64,000 nt of DNA, from the NCBI GenBank assembly GCA_023664045.1, contig JAMPGH010000001.1, positions 1,075,095 to 1,139,094 on the forward strand, in the 5' to 3' direction. This document shows, one piece after another, positions 44,526 through 53,578 of the stretch; position 1 is the first letter of the stretch, and each line of letters begins with the position of its first letter. The notes below the pieces were generated by a model, which did no database searches, had not been told where the DNA came from, and was given only the letters and a program-made list of their open reading frames with translations. The position numbers were made by a program, and so were the translations under genes. The stretch is from Alistipes senegalensis. GTDB lineage: Bacteria; Bacteroidota; Bacteroidia; Bacteroidales; Rikenellaceae.

Positions 44526-46838
44526 ATGAAGAACTTTCTCCTGACCCTGCTGTTTGCTGCGGTGCTGTCGACGGGCCGTGCGGCCGAGACGGAAGCTCCC
44601 GCGAAACATACCGACGCCAATCTGGTAGGCCATGTGGTCGACCGTGAAACCCGCGAACATATTCCTTTCGCCACGGTAGCCGTGCAAGGCACCGTCTACG
44701 GTACGACCACCGATGCGTCGGGCCACTATTTTCTGAAGAATCTCCCCGAGGGCGCATGCACCGTCGAGGTTCGGGCGCTGGGTTATGCTACGCTGCGGCG
44801 GGAGGTCGTCCTGCGCTCCGCGGAGACGCTCGAACTCAATTTCGAAGTCGAGCCGAGCGGTATTTCGATGGACGAAGTGGTCGTTTCGGCCAGCCGTACG
44901 GAGACGCTGCGACGCGAGGCGCCCTCGCTGGTGAGCGTCCTCGGTGCCGATCTCTTCGAGAAAACCAACTCGGCGTCGCTGGCCGGGGCGCTTTCGTTCC
45001 AACCCGGCGTGCGTGTGGAGGACGACTGCCAGAACTGCGGATTCACGCAGGTGCGCATCAATGGCCTCGATGGCCACTATTCGCAGATTCTGGTCGACTC
45101 GCATCCCGTCTTCTCGGCCCTCACGGGCGTCTACGGACTGGAGCAGATCCCGGCCAACATGATCGAGCGGGTCGAGGTGCTGCGCGGCGGCGGTTCGGCG
45201 CTCTACGGCTCGTCGGCCATCGGCGGTACGATCAACATCATCACGCGCGAACCTTCGCGCAGCTCGGCCCAGCTGTCGCATACGATCACTTCGATCGGCT
45301 GCGGCGGCTCCTACGACAACAACACGATGCTCAATGCCTCGTATGTCGCCGGGAGCGGCCGGGCCGGGCTCTGCGTTTTCGCCCAGAACCGTCATCGTTC
45401 GGGTTACGATCATGATGGCGACGGCTTCACCGAACTGCCTGTCATCAATTCGCAGTCGGCCGGCATGCGTTCGTTCTTCCGCACGGGAGCCTATTCGCGC
45501 ATCACGGCGCAGTATCACCATCTGGGCGAATACCGGCGCGGCGGCGACCGGCTCGACCTGCCGCCCCACGAGGCGATGGTCGCCGAGCAGACCGACCACT
45601 CCATCGACGGCGGCAGCCTCTCGTTCGACTTCTCGACCCCCGACCGCAGCGACCGCGTGAATGCCTACGCCTCGTTCCAGAATACGGCGCGCAAAAGCTA
45701 CTACGGCTCGAAGCAGGATCCCGATGCCTACGGCACGACGCACGACATCACCGTCGCGGCCGGCGCGCATTATACTCATGCGTTCCGGAAGTTGTGGTTC
45801 ATGCCGGCCGAGCTGATCTTGGGCGCCGAATACAGCTTCGACGACCTCTCCGACCGTTCGATCGGCTACGACATGGCTACCGACCAGACGGTCCATATCG
45901 TCGGCGCCTACTTCCAGAACGAGTGGAAGACCCGGAAGTGGTCGCTGCTCCTCGGCGGCCGCGTGGACAAGCACAATCTGGTCGACCATGCGATCTTCAG
46001 CCCGCGCGTCAACGTGCGCTTCAACCCCACCGAGTCGGTCAACCTGCGGGCCAGCTACGCCGGGGGTTACCGTGCGCCGCAGGCGTTCGACGAGGACATG
46101 CACATCGCCGTCGTGGGAGGCGAGCGGGTGCGCATCCGGCTCTCCGACGACCTTCGCGAGGAGCGTTCGCACAGCGTCAGCTTCTCGGCCGACCTCTACC
46201 ATAATTTCGGCAGCGTGCAGACCAACCTGCTCGTCGAGGGATTCTATACCACGCTCGATCACGTCTTCGCCTTGCGCGACCTGCCCGGGCCGGCCGAGGA
46301 CGGCAGTACGATCCGCGAGCGCTACAACGGCTCGGGCGCCACGGTGGCGGGCATCAATGTCGAGGGCCGCGCGATCTTCACCCGCTGGTTCGAACTGCAG
46401 GCCGGCATGACGTGGCAGCGGAGCCGTTATAAGGAGCCGGAGTACTGGAGCGAGGACGAGAGCGTCGCGCCCGTGCGCCGGATGTTCCGCACGCCCGACC
46501 TTTACGGTTACTTCACGGTCGAGCTGAAGCCGTGGCGTTCGCTCGACATCGACCTGACGGGCAGCTGTACGGGCGAAATGCCGGTCCAGCACATGGCCGG
46601 CTCGGGCACCGACCGCGACGTGGTCGTCATGACGCCCCGGTTCTGCGACATGAATCTCCGCGTGAGCTACGATTTCAGAATCTACAAGGAGATCACGCTT
46701 CAGCTTTTCGGCGGCGTGCAGAACCTCTTCGGCTCCTACCAGAAGGACTTCGACCGCGGTGCCGATCGCGATTCGGGCTATGTCTACGGCCCCTCGTTGC
46801 CGCGCAGCTGGTTCGCAGGCGTGAAGATCAACTTCTGA
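44526..46838 (+). CDS. TonB-dependent outer-membrane receptor
   Basis: The 770-residue receptor has a signal peptide (about 1-20) and a carboxypeptidase-regulatory-like domain (about 33-110: GHVVDRETREHIPFATVAVQ, GHYFLKNLPEG). The plug domain follows (about 115-230), including the TonB-box-like DEVVVSASR and the conserved QVRINGLDGHYSQILVDS and EVLRGGGSALYGSSAIGGTINI. A 22-strand barrel completes it, ending in KINF. A CxxC pair (C168, C171, in DDCQNCGF) sits in the plug just before the conserved loop. The class suggests uptake of heme, cobalamin or a metal complex, but no transporter genes flank it and the ligand cannot be named. Confidence 0.88.
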   Translation: MKNFLLTLLFAAVLSTGRAAETEAPAKHTDANLVGHVVDRETREHIPFATVAVQGTVYGTTTDASGHYFLKNLPEGACTVEVRALGYATLRREVVLRSAETLELNFEVEPSGISMDEVVVSASRTETLRREAPSLVSVLGADLFEKTNSASLAGALSFQPGVRVEDDCQNCGFTQVRINGLDGHYSQILVDSHPVFSALTGVYGLEQIPANMIERVEVLRGGGSALYGSSAIGGTINIITREPSRSSAQLSHTITSIGCGGSYDNNTMLNASYVAGSGRAGLCVFAQNRHRSGYDHDGDGFTELPVINSQSAGMRSFFRTGAYSRITAQYHHLGEYRRGGDRLDLPPHEAMVAEQTDHSIDGGSLSFDFSTPDRSDRVNAYASFQNTARKSYYGSKQDPDAYGTTHDITVAAGAHYTHAFRKLWFMPAELILGAEYSFDDLSDRSIGYDMATDQTVHIVGAYFQNEWKTRKWSLLLGGRVDKHNLVDHAIFSPRVNVRFNPTESVNLRASYAGGYRAPQAFDEDMHIAVVGGERVRIRLSDDLREERSHSVSFSADLYHNFGSVQTNLLVEGFYTTLDHVFALRDLPGPAEDGSTIRERYNGSGATVAGINVEGRAIFTRWFELQAGMTWQRSRYKEPEYWSEDESVAPVRRMFRTPDLYGYFTVELKPWRSLDIDLTGSCTGEMPVQHMAGSGTDRDVVVMTPRFCDMNLRVSYDFRIYKEITLQLFGGVQNLFGSYQKDFDRGADRDSGYVYGPSLPRSWFAGVKINF

Positions 46839-46915
46839 TCCGGTTCGAGGGCCGGCGGGCGATTCCGGTCGTCCCGCAGATGCCGGAGGCCGACGTTGCC
46901 CTCCCCTTGCGCAAA

Positions 46916-46948
46916 AAGCCGCCCCGGGGTCTCTCCCCGGGGCGGCTT
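46916..46948. terminator. Bidirectional terminator between the receptor gene and mdh
   Basis: A perfect 14-bp stem (AAGCCGCCCCGGGG and complement) has the loop TCTCT. The A-run at 46913-46917 gives a T tract on the minus strand for mdh. Confidence 0.85.
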
Positions 46949-46967
46949 GCGTAGAAGATACGGCCTT

Positions 46968-47909
46968 TTAGAGGGCCTTGATCTCGTGGAGTACCTGATT
47001 GGTCTTGCGCACGGCGTCGGCCGATTCAGCGAACTTCGCGGCCTCCTCTTTCGTGAGGTCGATCTTCACGATCTTCTCGATGCCCTTGCGGCCGATGATC
47101 GCCGGCACGCCGATGCAGATGTCGCTCTGGCCGTATTCGCCCTCCAGATAGCACGAGCAGGGGATCAGCTTCTTCTGGTCGTGGAGAATCGCTTCGACCA
47201 TCATCGAGGCTGCGGCGCCCGGAGCATACCATGCCGACGTGCCGATGAGCTTCGTCAGCGTGGCTCCGCCCACCATCGTCGCCTGCACGGCTTCCTGCAG
47301 CTTCTTCTTCGAGGCGAACTGCGCGACGGGCACGCCGTTGACCGTCGCTTTCGAGAGCAGCGGCAGCATCGTCGTGTCGCCGTGGCCGCCGATCACCATG
47401 CCGTCCACGTTGTTGATGTTGGCGCCGGTGGCTTTGGCCAGATAACATTTGAAGCGCGACGAGTCGAGTGCTCCGCCCATGCCTACGATGCGGTTCTTGG
47501 GAAGTCCCGAGGCCTTGAGCGCCAAGTAGGTCAGCGTGTCCATCGGGTTGGCCACCACGATGATGACGGCGCGGGGCGAGTACTTCACGATCTGCTCGAC
47601 GACGCCCTTCATGATCTTGGCGTTCGTGCCGATCAGCTCTTCGCGCGTCATGCCCGGTTTGCGGGGAATACCCGAGGTGATGACCACCACGTCCGAGTTG
47701 GCGGTTTTCTTATAATCATCGGTCGCGCCCACCAGCTTGGTGTCGAAATCCATGAGCGTCGAGGTCTGATACATGTCGAGCATCTTGCCCTCGGAGAGAC
47801 CCTCCTTGATGTCGATCAACACCACTTCGCTCGCCACCTCGCGGCAAGCCATCACATTCGCGCAGGTCGCGCCCACGGCGCCGGCGCCTACAACGGTAAC
47901 TTTTGACAT
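46968..47909 (-). CDS. mdh: Malate dehydrogenase
   Basis: The 313-residue NAD-dependent enzyme has the Rossmann loop GAGAVG (8-13), D33 for NAD, the substrate loop ITSGIPRKPGMTREEL with the malate-type arginines, VANPMDTLTYLA, and the catalytic histidine in VIGGHGDTTMLP. It belongs to the LDH-like malate dehydrogenases. It lies 73 nt downstream of gcvH on the same strand, so cotranscription is possible. Confidence 0.95.
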   Translation of the reverse strand: MSKVTVVGAGAVGATCANVMACREVASEVVLIDIKEGLSEGKMLDMYQTSTLMDFDTKLVGATDDYKKTANSDVVVITSGIPRKPGMTREELIGTNAKIMKGVVEQIVKYSPRAVIIVVANPMDTLTYLALKASGLPKNRIVGMGGALDSSRFKCYLAKATGANINNVDGMVIGGHGDTTMLPLLSKATVNGVPVAQFASKKKLQEAVQATMVGGATLTKLIGTSAWYAPGAAASMMVEAILHDQKKLIPCSCYLEGEYGQSDICIGVPAIIGRKGIEKIVKIDLTKEEAAKFAESADAVRKTNQVLHEIKAL

Positions 47910-47982
47910 TGTTATTTAAGTTTTTGGGGAGGTGCGGAGTTCCGGACGATACCTTTCGCTCCGCACTTTTCGACTTTCGAAC

Positions 47983-48360
47983 TTATCCGATCAGTTCGGC
48001 GTATTTCTCCGGCGTGAGCAGCGCGTCGAAGTCGGCCGGATCGGCGACTTTGACTTTCACCAGCCAGCCTTCGCCGTAGGCGTCCTTGTTGACGATCGAC
48101 GGGTCGGCGTCGACGGCCGGGTTGAACTCCGCGATTTCGCCGCCCACGGGCAGAAATGCGTCGCTGACGGTCTTCACGGCTTCGATCGAGCCGAATACCT
48201 CGCCCGCGGCGAGTGTCTCGCCTACGGTCGGCACGTCGACGAATACGATGTCGCCCAGCTGGCTCTGCGCGAAGTCGGTGATGCCTATTACGGCCGTGTC
48301 GCCTTCGAGGCGGCACCACTCGTGGTCGCTGGAGTATCGGAGATTGGCAGGTACGTTCAT
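47983..48360 (-). CDS. gcvH: Glycine cleavage system H protein
   Basis: GcvH carries the lipoyl arm of the glycine cleavage complex. The 125-residue protein has the start YSSDHEWCRLEGDTAVIGIT, the lipoylated lysine K63 in GSIEAVKTVSD, and the VNKDAYGEGWLVKVK end. P, T and L protein genes are not in the window. Confidence 0.95.
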   Translation of the reverse strand: MNVPANLRYSSDHEWCRLEGDTAVIGITDFAQSQLGDIVFVDVPTVGETLAAGEVFGSIEAVKTVSDAFLPVGGEIAEFNPAVDADPSIVNKDAYGEGWLVKVKVADPADFDALLTPEKYAELIG

Positions 48361-48392
48361 AACCTTTCTGTTTTTAGGGTTTTATTGTTTTG

Positions 48393-48400
48393 CAAATATA
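48393..48400 (-). promoter_or_regulatory. Promoter (-7 element) of gcvH
   Basis: TATATTTG on the minus strand is an exact -7 box 32 nt before the gcvH ATG. Confidence 0.6.
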
Positions 48401-48515
48401 AGTGTTATTTTTTTAACAGCAAATAGCCGGCCGTTATTTTGACGGATATTTTCCGCCCGCCGTTTGGTTTTTCCGATTTAAAAGATTATATTTATTATCG
48501 CTAACATCCCGGCTT

Positions 48516-49973
48516 ATGAAAAAATCTCCTTTCCGTTATCTGTTGCTGCCGCTTTTGTCGGCGGCAGCCTTGCCGTTCGCCTGCTCGGAGCGGTGGCAGG
48601 AGCCCGAGGTCCGGACTTCGGACCGGTCGGTTTTCACCCTTGCCGATGCGCGGCGCGCTTTCGAGGCCTTTTATGCCTCCGTGCCTTCCACCCGCGCCGA
48701 CGAGCCTTTCGACGAAGAACGCATTTTGGATCCCTGCCGGATCGATCCCGCGTGGGAATCCGGCACGTGTTTTCCCGACGATTCGCTTTCGATGGTCTGC
48801 GTGCCGTTCGCCGCCCGCTACGATTATCGGGTGTTGCAGGAGAGCGGGGACGGTACTTTTTCGCTCGCTCCCTTGCCGGGGCGGTTGGTCGTCTTGAAGG
48901 ATTCCGAGTTCGACGACATCGCTTGCTGGCTTTATTTCCAGATTCAGGATGCCCGCGACGGAGAACCGGATGCCGGGTTCTCGGGCACGGCGCTTTTCGC
49001 TGCGCTCTCGGGCTGCCCCGTCAGCGTCGGTCGTTTCGACAACGGAGCTCTCGTCGCTTCGGCTTCGTTGTTCGACGACGACCGGACCGAGGAGGAGAAT
49101 GCCGAATTGCTGGCCGGATTGTTGCCGGAAACGCTCGTCGCCCGAATCCGGACACGGCCCGCCACCCGCGGCGTCAACGATAACAACCCCATAGAACCCG
49201 TGGAGATCATCGGCCGTGCGCCGATCAAACTTCCCGAGCGTCCCACCAAACCCGTCTTTCCGGATAATCCGTTGAAACCGCCGGCGTTCGAAAACTGGAA
49301 AATTCTTCCCGATCCCGATCTCGGCGGTCATACCGACGATGATTCCGACAAGGAAAAGTCTTATCCGGAAAATCCTCATATTATAATGGATGAAGAGGTG
49401 GAAGATTTGAAAGAAATGCTCGATTCGTTGTATAATGATTGTATGGGGCAGCAGATTATCAATGCCATCGGAACCGATGTCCATGTTTTTTATGATTCGA
49501 ATAGAAACTATGGCCGTGTAAAACCTATATTTTCCAAGAATCGCGATCGAGTAATTTATTATGAAATGGCCGCTGGGGACAAGTTTTCATCTATCGTACT
49601 GATGGAGGAGTTGATGCATATCTATCAGGGCTTCGGTACCCCTGCATTCGGCGATGCAGCCTTGAATAAAGAAATCGAAGCGAAGCTCACGTGGTATATA
49701 TATAAGGTTGAACACAATGTAAACAGAAATGTTTATTCTGCTTTAGGCGGAGTTCTGGGTATGAACAACTTTGAAGCATTGCGACAATGTATTTTTTCTT
49801 TTGATCAGGATCATCGTTCGTTTGCCGATTCTTATCTATTGGTGGCCGATGCACTGCGAGACATAAAGGCATATAGCGATGAGAAACGATATCGATTCGA
49901 CCCGAATAATATGGATATTTCGAATTTATTGAAGTTGCTGGAAAATTGCGTAGGTGAATATAACGTAAAATAA
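48516..49973 (+). CDS. Exported lipoprotein with a degenerate HExxH-like motif
   Basis: The 485-residue lipoprotein has a signal peptide with lipobox LPFAC (Cys23). The first half (about 24-215) is of unknown fold. A Pro-rich linker (about 222-270) leads to a C-terminal helical domain. That domain has VLMEELMHIYQGFG (362-375), then NKEIEAKL (384-391). In related-looking exported zincins the motif is HELxHxYQ with a downstream EiEAk glutamate. Here the first metal-binding histidine is Glu364, while His368 and the glutamates remain. Base composition changes inside the gene: about 62% G+C at 48661-48720 and about 32% at 49381-49440. I do not recognise the family; a peptidase-derived, possibly inactive domain is an inference. 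Confidence 0.65.
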   Translation: MKKSPFRYLLLPLLSAAALPFACSERWQEPEVRTSDRSVFTLADARRAFEAFYASVPSTRADEPFDEERILDPCRIDPAWESGTCFPDDSLSMVCVPFAARYDYRVLQESGDGTFSLAPLPGRLVVLKDSEFDDIACWLYFQIQDARDGEPDAGFSGTALFAALSGCPVSVGRFDNGALVASASLFDDDRTEEENAELLAGLLPETLVARIRTRPATRGVNDNNPIEPVEIIGRAPIKLPERPTKPVFPDNPLKPPAFENWKILPDPDLGGHTDDDSDKEKSYPENPHIIMDEEVEDLKEMLDSLYNDCMGQQIINAIGTDVHVFYDSNRNYGRVKPIFSKNRDRVIYYEMAAGDKFSSIVLMEELMHIYQGFGTPAFGDAALNKEIEAKLTWYIYKVEHNVNRNVYSALGGVLGMNNFEALRQCIFSFDQDHRSFADSYLLVADALRDIKAYSDEKRYRFDPNNMDISNLLKLLENCVGEYNVK

Positions 49974-49981
49974 CTGTGATT

Positions 49982-50611
49982 ATGAAAAATATCTTTTTAT
50001 TGGCTGCCTTGTTCTGTGCGGAACTCGGTTTTTGTCAGAGTGCGAATCCGTTCGAAACCGTCGAGAAGATCGAAGCGGACGGAATTACGTTCGAAGTCCG
50101 ACAAACGAAGTATACTTTTATGGTTTCGAATGCGGACAACAGTTATGTCTATCGAGCCAACTGGTGTTACAAGGATGGTCGGGAGCTGGAGACCGAAGAA
50201 GAGTATGCTTCCGTGAATGCTGTCGATAATATGTGGGCTCAGAATCGCGCATTTCGGGAAGCATTCGGCGATGAGGTAATCGAATCCTTGCGTGTATATC
50301 GAAGTAGTCCGATGACTGTTTTTTATGCGATCGGTCCTGAGGGCAATACGTTGGAAGTCGCATTCATCATGGTAGCCAAACCGGAGCTGCTGGCGCTTCC
50401 CTTATCAGTATTCGCTTCATTGGAGCGGAAGTTGAAAGAATACGTAACTTGGCGACCGAACGATTTCGCCAAGCAGTTGGAATTTTTTCATGGTTTCAAT
50501 TCCGTCTTTTTTAACGACCTCCCTCTTTCGAGCGAAATCTCCCAAAAACCGCCCAAAGCGGGTTTCGAGTTGATTAAGCCGAATCCGGGTGAACCGGTCG
50601 TTTGGCCCTGA
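49982..50611 (+). CDS. Secreted protein of unknown function
   Basis: The 209-residue protein has a signal peptide (MKNIFLLAALFCAELGFCQS). The mature domain mixes helices and strands (FEVRQTKYTFMVSNADNSYV, NMWAQNRAFREAFGDEVIES, YAIGPEGNTLEVAFIMVA). It ends in a Pro-rich tail (PNPGEPVVWP). ATG 49982 is used instead of GTG 49976. It begins 8 nt after the lipoprotein gene and shares its low G+C, so the two form one accessory unit. No family recognised. Confidence 0.65.
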   Translation: MKNIFLLAALFCAELGFCQSANPFETVEKIEADGITFEVRQTKYTFMVSNADNSYVYRANWCYKDGRELETEEEYASVNAVDNMWAQNRAFREAFGDEVIESLRVYRSSPMTVFYAIGPEGNTLEVAFIMVAKPELLALPLSVFASLERKLKEYVTWRPNDFAKQLEFFHGFNSVFFNDLPLSSEISQKPPKAGFELIKPNPGEPVVWP

Positions 50612-50627
50612 TGTTCGTATCGGTCGT

Positions 50628-51356
50628 CTATCGCCTTTTGTCGATCATAAATTCGATCTGCCCGAACAGATACTCTCCCGGCGTGCCGTCGGCATGGCGC
50701 AGGAGCAGTTCGCCGGTGGGACGAACTCCTTCGATGATGCCCTCGATCTCTCCCCGGCCGTAAATGCGGTACGTGTGCCGTTCGCCGAGGCGGTACATGC
50801 AGTTGCGGTACTCCTCCTGCATGACCTCTTTTTCGCCCCGTTCGAGCTGCCCGTAGCGGCTCCGGCAGCGCTCGAGGAACAGGGCGAGCACTTCTTCGCG
50901 ATCGAACATGCGGCCCGTCAGCTGCGCCATCGACACCGGGTTGGGCAGCGCCGGGTCGAACTCCGTCTGGTTGACGTTGATGCCGATGCCGACGATCGTG
51001 CGGGCGAGGGTCGGGCCCGAACAGTTGTGTTCGATGAGCATGCCCACGATCTTGCGGTCGCCGGCATAGATATCGTTCGTCCACTTGATGCGCGTCTCGA
51101 TGCCGCAGGCCGCGAACGTGTCGACGAGCGCCAGTGCCACGGCTTCGGAGAGCAGGAACTGTTCGTTCACCGGCAGGAATCGCGGTTCGAGCACCAGCGT
51201 GAAGGTGAGGTTCTCGCCTTCGGCGCTGCTCCACGCATGGCCCCGCTGACCGCGGCCGGCGGTCTGCCGCTCGGCCCATACGACGTCGCCGTGCCGGTAG
51301 CGGGTGTCGCGCGCTTCGTCGTTGGTCGAGGTGGTGGTGTCGAGGCGGAAAATCAT
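50628..51356 (-). CDS. birA: Biotin-[acetyl-CoA-carboxylase] ligase
   Basis: BirA attaches biotin to carboxyl carrier proteins. The 242-residue protein has the biotinyl-AMP loop GRGQRG (34-39, in AERQTAGRGQRGHAWSS), IKWTNDIY with catalytic K91, KIVGMLIE and VGIGINVNQ. It lacks the N-terminal helix-turn-helix, so it is the monofunctional type with no repressor role. Confidence 0.93.
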   Translation of the reverse strand: MIFRLDTTTSTNDEARDTRYRHGDVVWAERQTAGRGQRGHAWSSAEGENLTFTLVLEPRFLPVNEQFLLSEAVALALVDTFAACGIETRIKWTNDIYAGDRKIVGMLIEHNCSGPTLARTIVGIGINVNQTEFDPALPNPVSMAQLTGRMFDREEVLALFLERCRSRYGQLERGEKEVMQEEYRNCMYRLGERHTYRIYGRGEIEGIIEGVRPTGELLLRHADGTPGEYLFGQIEFMIDKRR

Positions 51357-51384
51357 AAGGAAATAAACGGTTGACGCTTATGGA

Positions 51385-52050
51385 TTATAAAACCTGCTCC
51401 TGTCCATTCCATATATTATATGATTCTTGCTCCAGCTGGGAACGGGTATAAATCTGTGGCCGATAGTTTTTTTCGGATCGCAGAGCGAATTTTCCGTTGT
51501 CGATTTCGTAGGTCCTGCTCATTCTGGATGCTGTAAAACGATCGAATTCGGCAAACGATAGGGAACCGGAAGCAAGGGGTTTCAATATATGGATGATCAC
51601 TTCGTAATCTTCGGTGATTTCATATTGTTTGACGGCGATTCCCGGGAAATACCAGACACTTGCCTCCAATGTATCCAATACATTGCCTTCGGAATCCGCA
51701 ACGACGAGCATGTCGGTGAGATAGTCGGTCGGGCCGCCGAAACTGACCGCAAAAAAATAATAAGGAGTATTGGGAATACGGAATTTCGCATATGTATCCG
51801 GCGCCAGATCTTCCGTATCCGCCATGAAATAGGAGGTACATTGTACGTTCTCGTACATTTTTGCCGAGATATGCCCTTTGTAATTGGGGATGCCGTATGA
51901 GCGTTTGATTATGTTCTTGGATGCTTTGAACGGCGCGCTCGCAGCCGGCATGTTGACGATCAAATTTGCAAACGGAGCTTGAGCCTGAACGTCAATCCAT
52001 ATCAAAACCGCGGCTATTCCGAGGGTAAATGTCAACGCTCTGTTTTTCAT
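51385..52050 (-). CDS. Secreted protein of unknown function
   Basis: The 221-residue product has a signal peptide ending VQAQA and a beta-rich mature part with many aromatics (YGIPNYKGHISAKMYENVQC, YYFFAVSFGGPTDYLTDMLV). It ends with a charged segment (RSEKNYRPQIYTRSQLEQES). An ATG at 52062 would overlap the purB stop (ATGA) and add four residues. The low G+C resembles 49.4-50.6 kb. Not recognised; it may belong to the same accessory patch. Confidence 0.6.
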   Translation of the reverse strand: MKNRALTFTLGIAAVLIWIDVQAQAPFANLIVNMPAASAPFKASKNIIKRSYGIPNYKGHISAKMYENVQCTSYFMADTEDLAPDTYAKFRIPNTPYYFFAVSFGGPTDYLTDMLVVADSEGNVLDTLEASVWYFPGIAVKQYEITEDYEVIIHILKPLASGSLSFAEFDRFTASRMSRTYEIDNGKFALRSEKNYRPQIYTRSQLEQESYNIWNGQEQVL

Positions 52051-52058
52051 GGCTGCGT

Positions 52059-53405
52059 TCATTCGAAGATTCCCGTATAGGTCGCCGGCGTAAGGGCGCG
52101 CAGCTCGGCCTTCACCGGTTCGGCGACGTCGAGCGTTTCGATGAACGCGGCGATGGTCTCGGCCGTGATATGGGCGTTGGTGCGGGTCAGGGCCTTGAGC
52201 GCTTCGTAGGGTTTGGGGTATCCCTCGCGGCGCAGAACGGTCTGAATGCCTTCGGCCACCACGGCCCAGTTCCGCTCCAGATCGCTGTCAAGCGCTTCGC
52301 GGTTGAGGATCAGCTTGTTCAGTCCTTTCATCAGCGATTGCAGCGCGATGATCGTGTGGGCCATCGGCACGCCGACGTTGCGCAGCACCGTCGAGTCGGT
52401 CAGGTCGCGCTGCAGCCGCGATACGGGCAGCTTGGCCGCCAAGTGTTCATAAATCGCGTTGGCGATGCCGAGGTTGCCTTCGGCGTTCTCGAAATCGATG
52501 GGGTTGACCTTGTGGGGCATGGCGCTCGATCCCACTTCGCCGGCTTTGATCCGTTGCTTGAAGTACTCTTCGGAGATGTACATCCACATGTCGCGCGCCA
52601 AATCGATCAGGATGGTGTCGATGCGTTTCAGGTTGTCGAAGATCGCTGCCAGGTTGTCGTAGTGCTCGATCTGCGTGGTGTAGCGCGAGCGGTCGAGGCC
52701 CAGCCGGTCGCCCACGAAACGGTCGGCGAACGCCGCCCAGTCGATCGCGGGGTAAGCCGCATGGTGGGCGTTGAAGTTGCCCGTCGCTCCGCCGAACTTC
52801 GCCGGCACGGGAATCGCGCGCAGCATCGCAAGCTGCTTGTCCAGCCGCTCGACGTAGACCATCATCTCCTTGCCTAAGGAGGTCGGCGAGGCGGGTTGCC
52901 CGTGCGTGCGCGCCAGCATCGGCACCGCGCGCCACTCTTCGGCGAATGCCGCCAGCTTGTCGCGCACCTCCCCGATCATCGGGCAGCAGACGTCGCCGAG
53001 CGCTTCTTTGATCGACAGCGGGATCGACGTGTTGTTGATGTCCTGCGAGGTGAGACCGAAATGCACGAACTCCTCGCAGTCGGCCAGTCCCAGCGCTTCC
53101 ATCTTCTCCTTGATGATGTATTCGATCGCCTTGACGTCGTGGTTGGTTATCGCCTCGATCTCCTTCACGCGTTCGGCGTCGGCCGGCGAGAAATCGAGGT
53201 AAAGGGCCCTGAGGGCCGCGAATTTCGAGCGGTCGACTTGTGCCAGCTGCGGCAGCGGCAGTTCGCACAGGGCGATGAAATATTCCACCTCCACGCGGAT
53301 GCGGTAGCGGATCAGCGCCTGTTCGGAGAAGTAGGCGGCCAGTTTTTCCGTTTTGTCGCGGTAGCGGCCGTCGACAGGCGAGATGGCGGTCAGGGCAGTG
53401 AGCAT
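52059..53405 (-). CDS. purB: Adenylosuccinate lyase
   Basis: PurB acts twice in purine synthesis, releasing fumarate from SAICAR and adenylosuccinate. The 448-residue fumarase-superfamily protein has TSQDINNTS (119-127), the catalytic-region RTHGQPASPT (166-175) and the signature loop GSSAMPHKVNP (292-302). The length is standard. Confidence 0.95.
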   Translation of the reverse strand: MLTALTAISPVDGRYRDKTEKLAAYFSEQALIRYRIRVEVEYFIALCELPLPQLAQVDRSKFAALRALYLDFSPADAERVKEIEAITNHDVKAIEYIIKEKMEALGLADCEEFVHFGLTSQDINNTSIPLSIKEALGDVCCPMIGEVRDKLAAFAEEWRAVPMLARTHGQPASPTSLGKEMMVYVERLDKQLAMLRAIPVPAKFGGATGNFNAHHAAYPAIDWAAFADRFVGDRLGLDRSRYTTQIEHYDNLAAIFDNLKRIDTILIDLARDMWMYISEEYFKQRIKAGEVGSSAMPHKVNPIDFENAEGNLGIANAIYEHLAAKLPVSRLQRDLTDSTVLRNVGVPMAHTIIALQSLMKGLNKLILNREALDSDLERNWAVVAEGIQTVLRREGYPKPYEALKALTRTNAHITAETIAAFIETLDVAEPVKAELRALTPATYTGIFE

Positions 53406-53434
53406 TTTGTCATGGATTTTGTTCGTTCGGGCAT

Positions 53435-53442
53435 CAAAATTA
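53435..53442 (-). promoter_or_regulatory. Promoter (-7 element) of purB
   Basis: TAATTTTG on the minus strand fits the consensus 29 nt ahead of the purB ATG. It faces away from the DUF4834 promoter 10 nt further right. Confidence 0.55.
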
Positions 53443-53451
53443 CGACAAATA

Positions 53452-53481
53452 TTGAAAATTGCCTAATTTTCCGTACCTTTG
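53452..53481 (+). promoter_or_regulatory. Promoter of the DUF4834-mlaE-mlaF operon
   Basis: TTG (53452-53454), a 19-nt spacer and TACCTTTG (53474-53481) fit the consensus; the first ATG is 97 nt downstream. Confidence 0.65.
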
Positions 53482-53578
53482 ACTCCGCTTCGGAACCGCG
53501 CCGGGACCGCGAATATGTTCGTCGCTCCCGATCCGTCGGTATCCGCGGCGAATCGTAAAACCCTGATCGGCATTCACC

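Noticed and set aside
44028-46592. An 854-codon open frame on the minus strand, antisense to the TonB receptor
   Set aside because: Low-complexity composition, no signal or domain, and complete overlap with a clear receptor gene.
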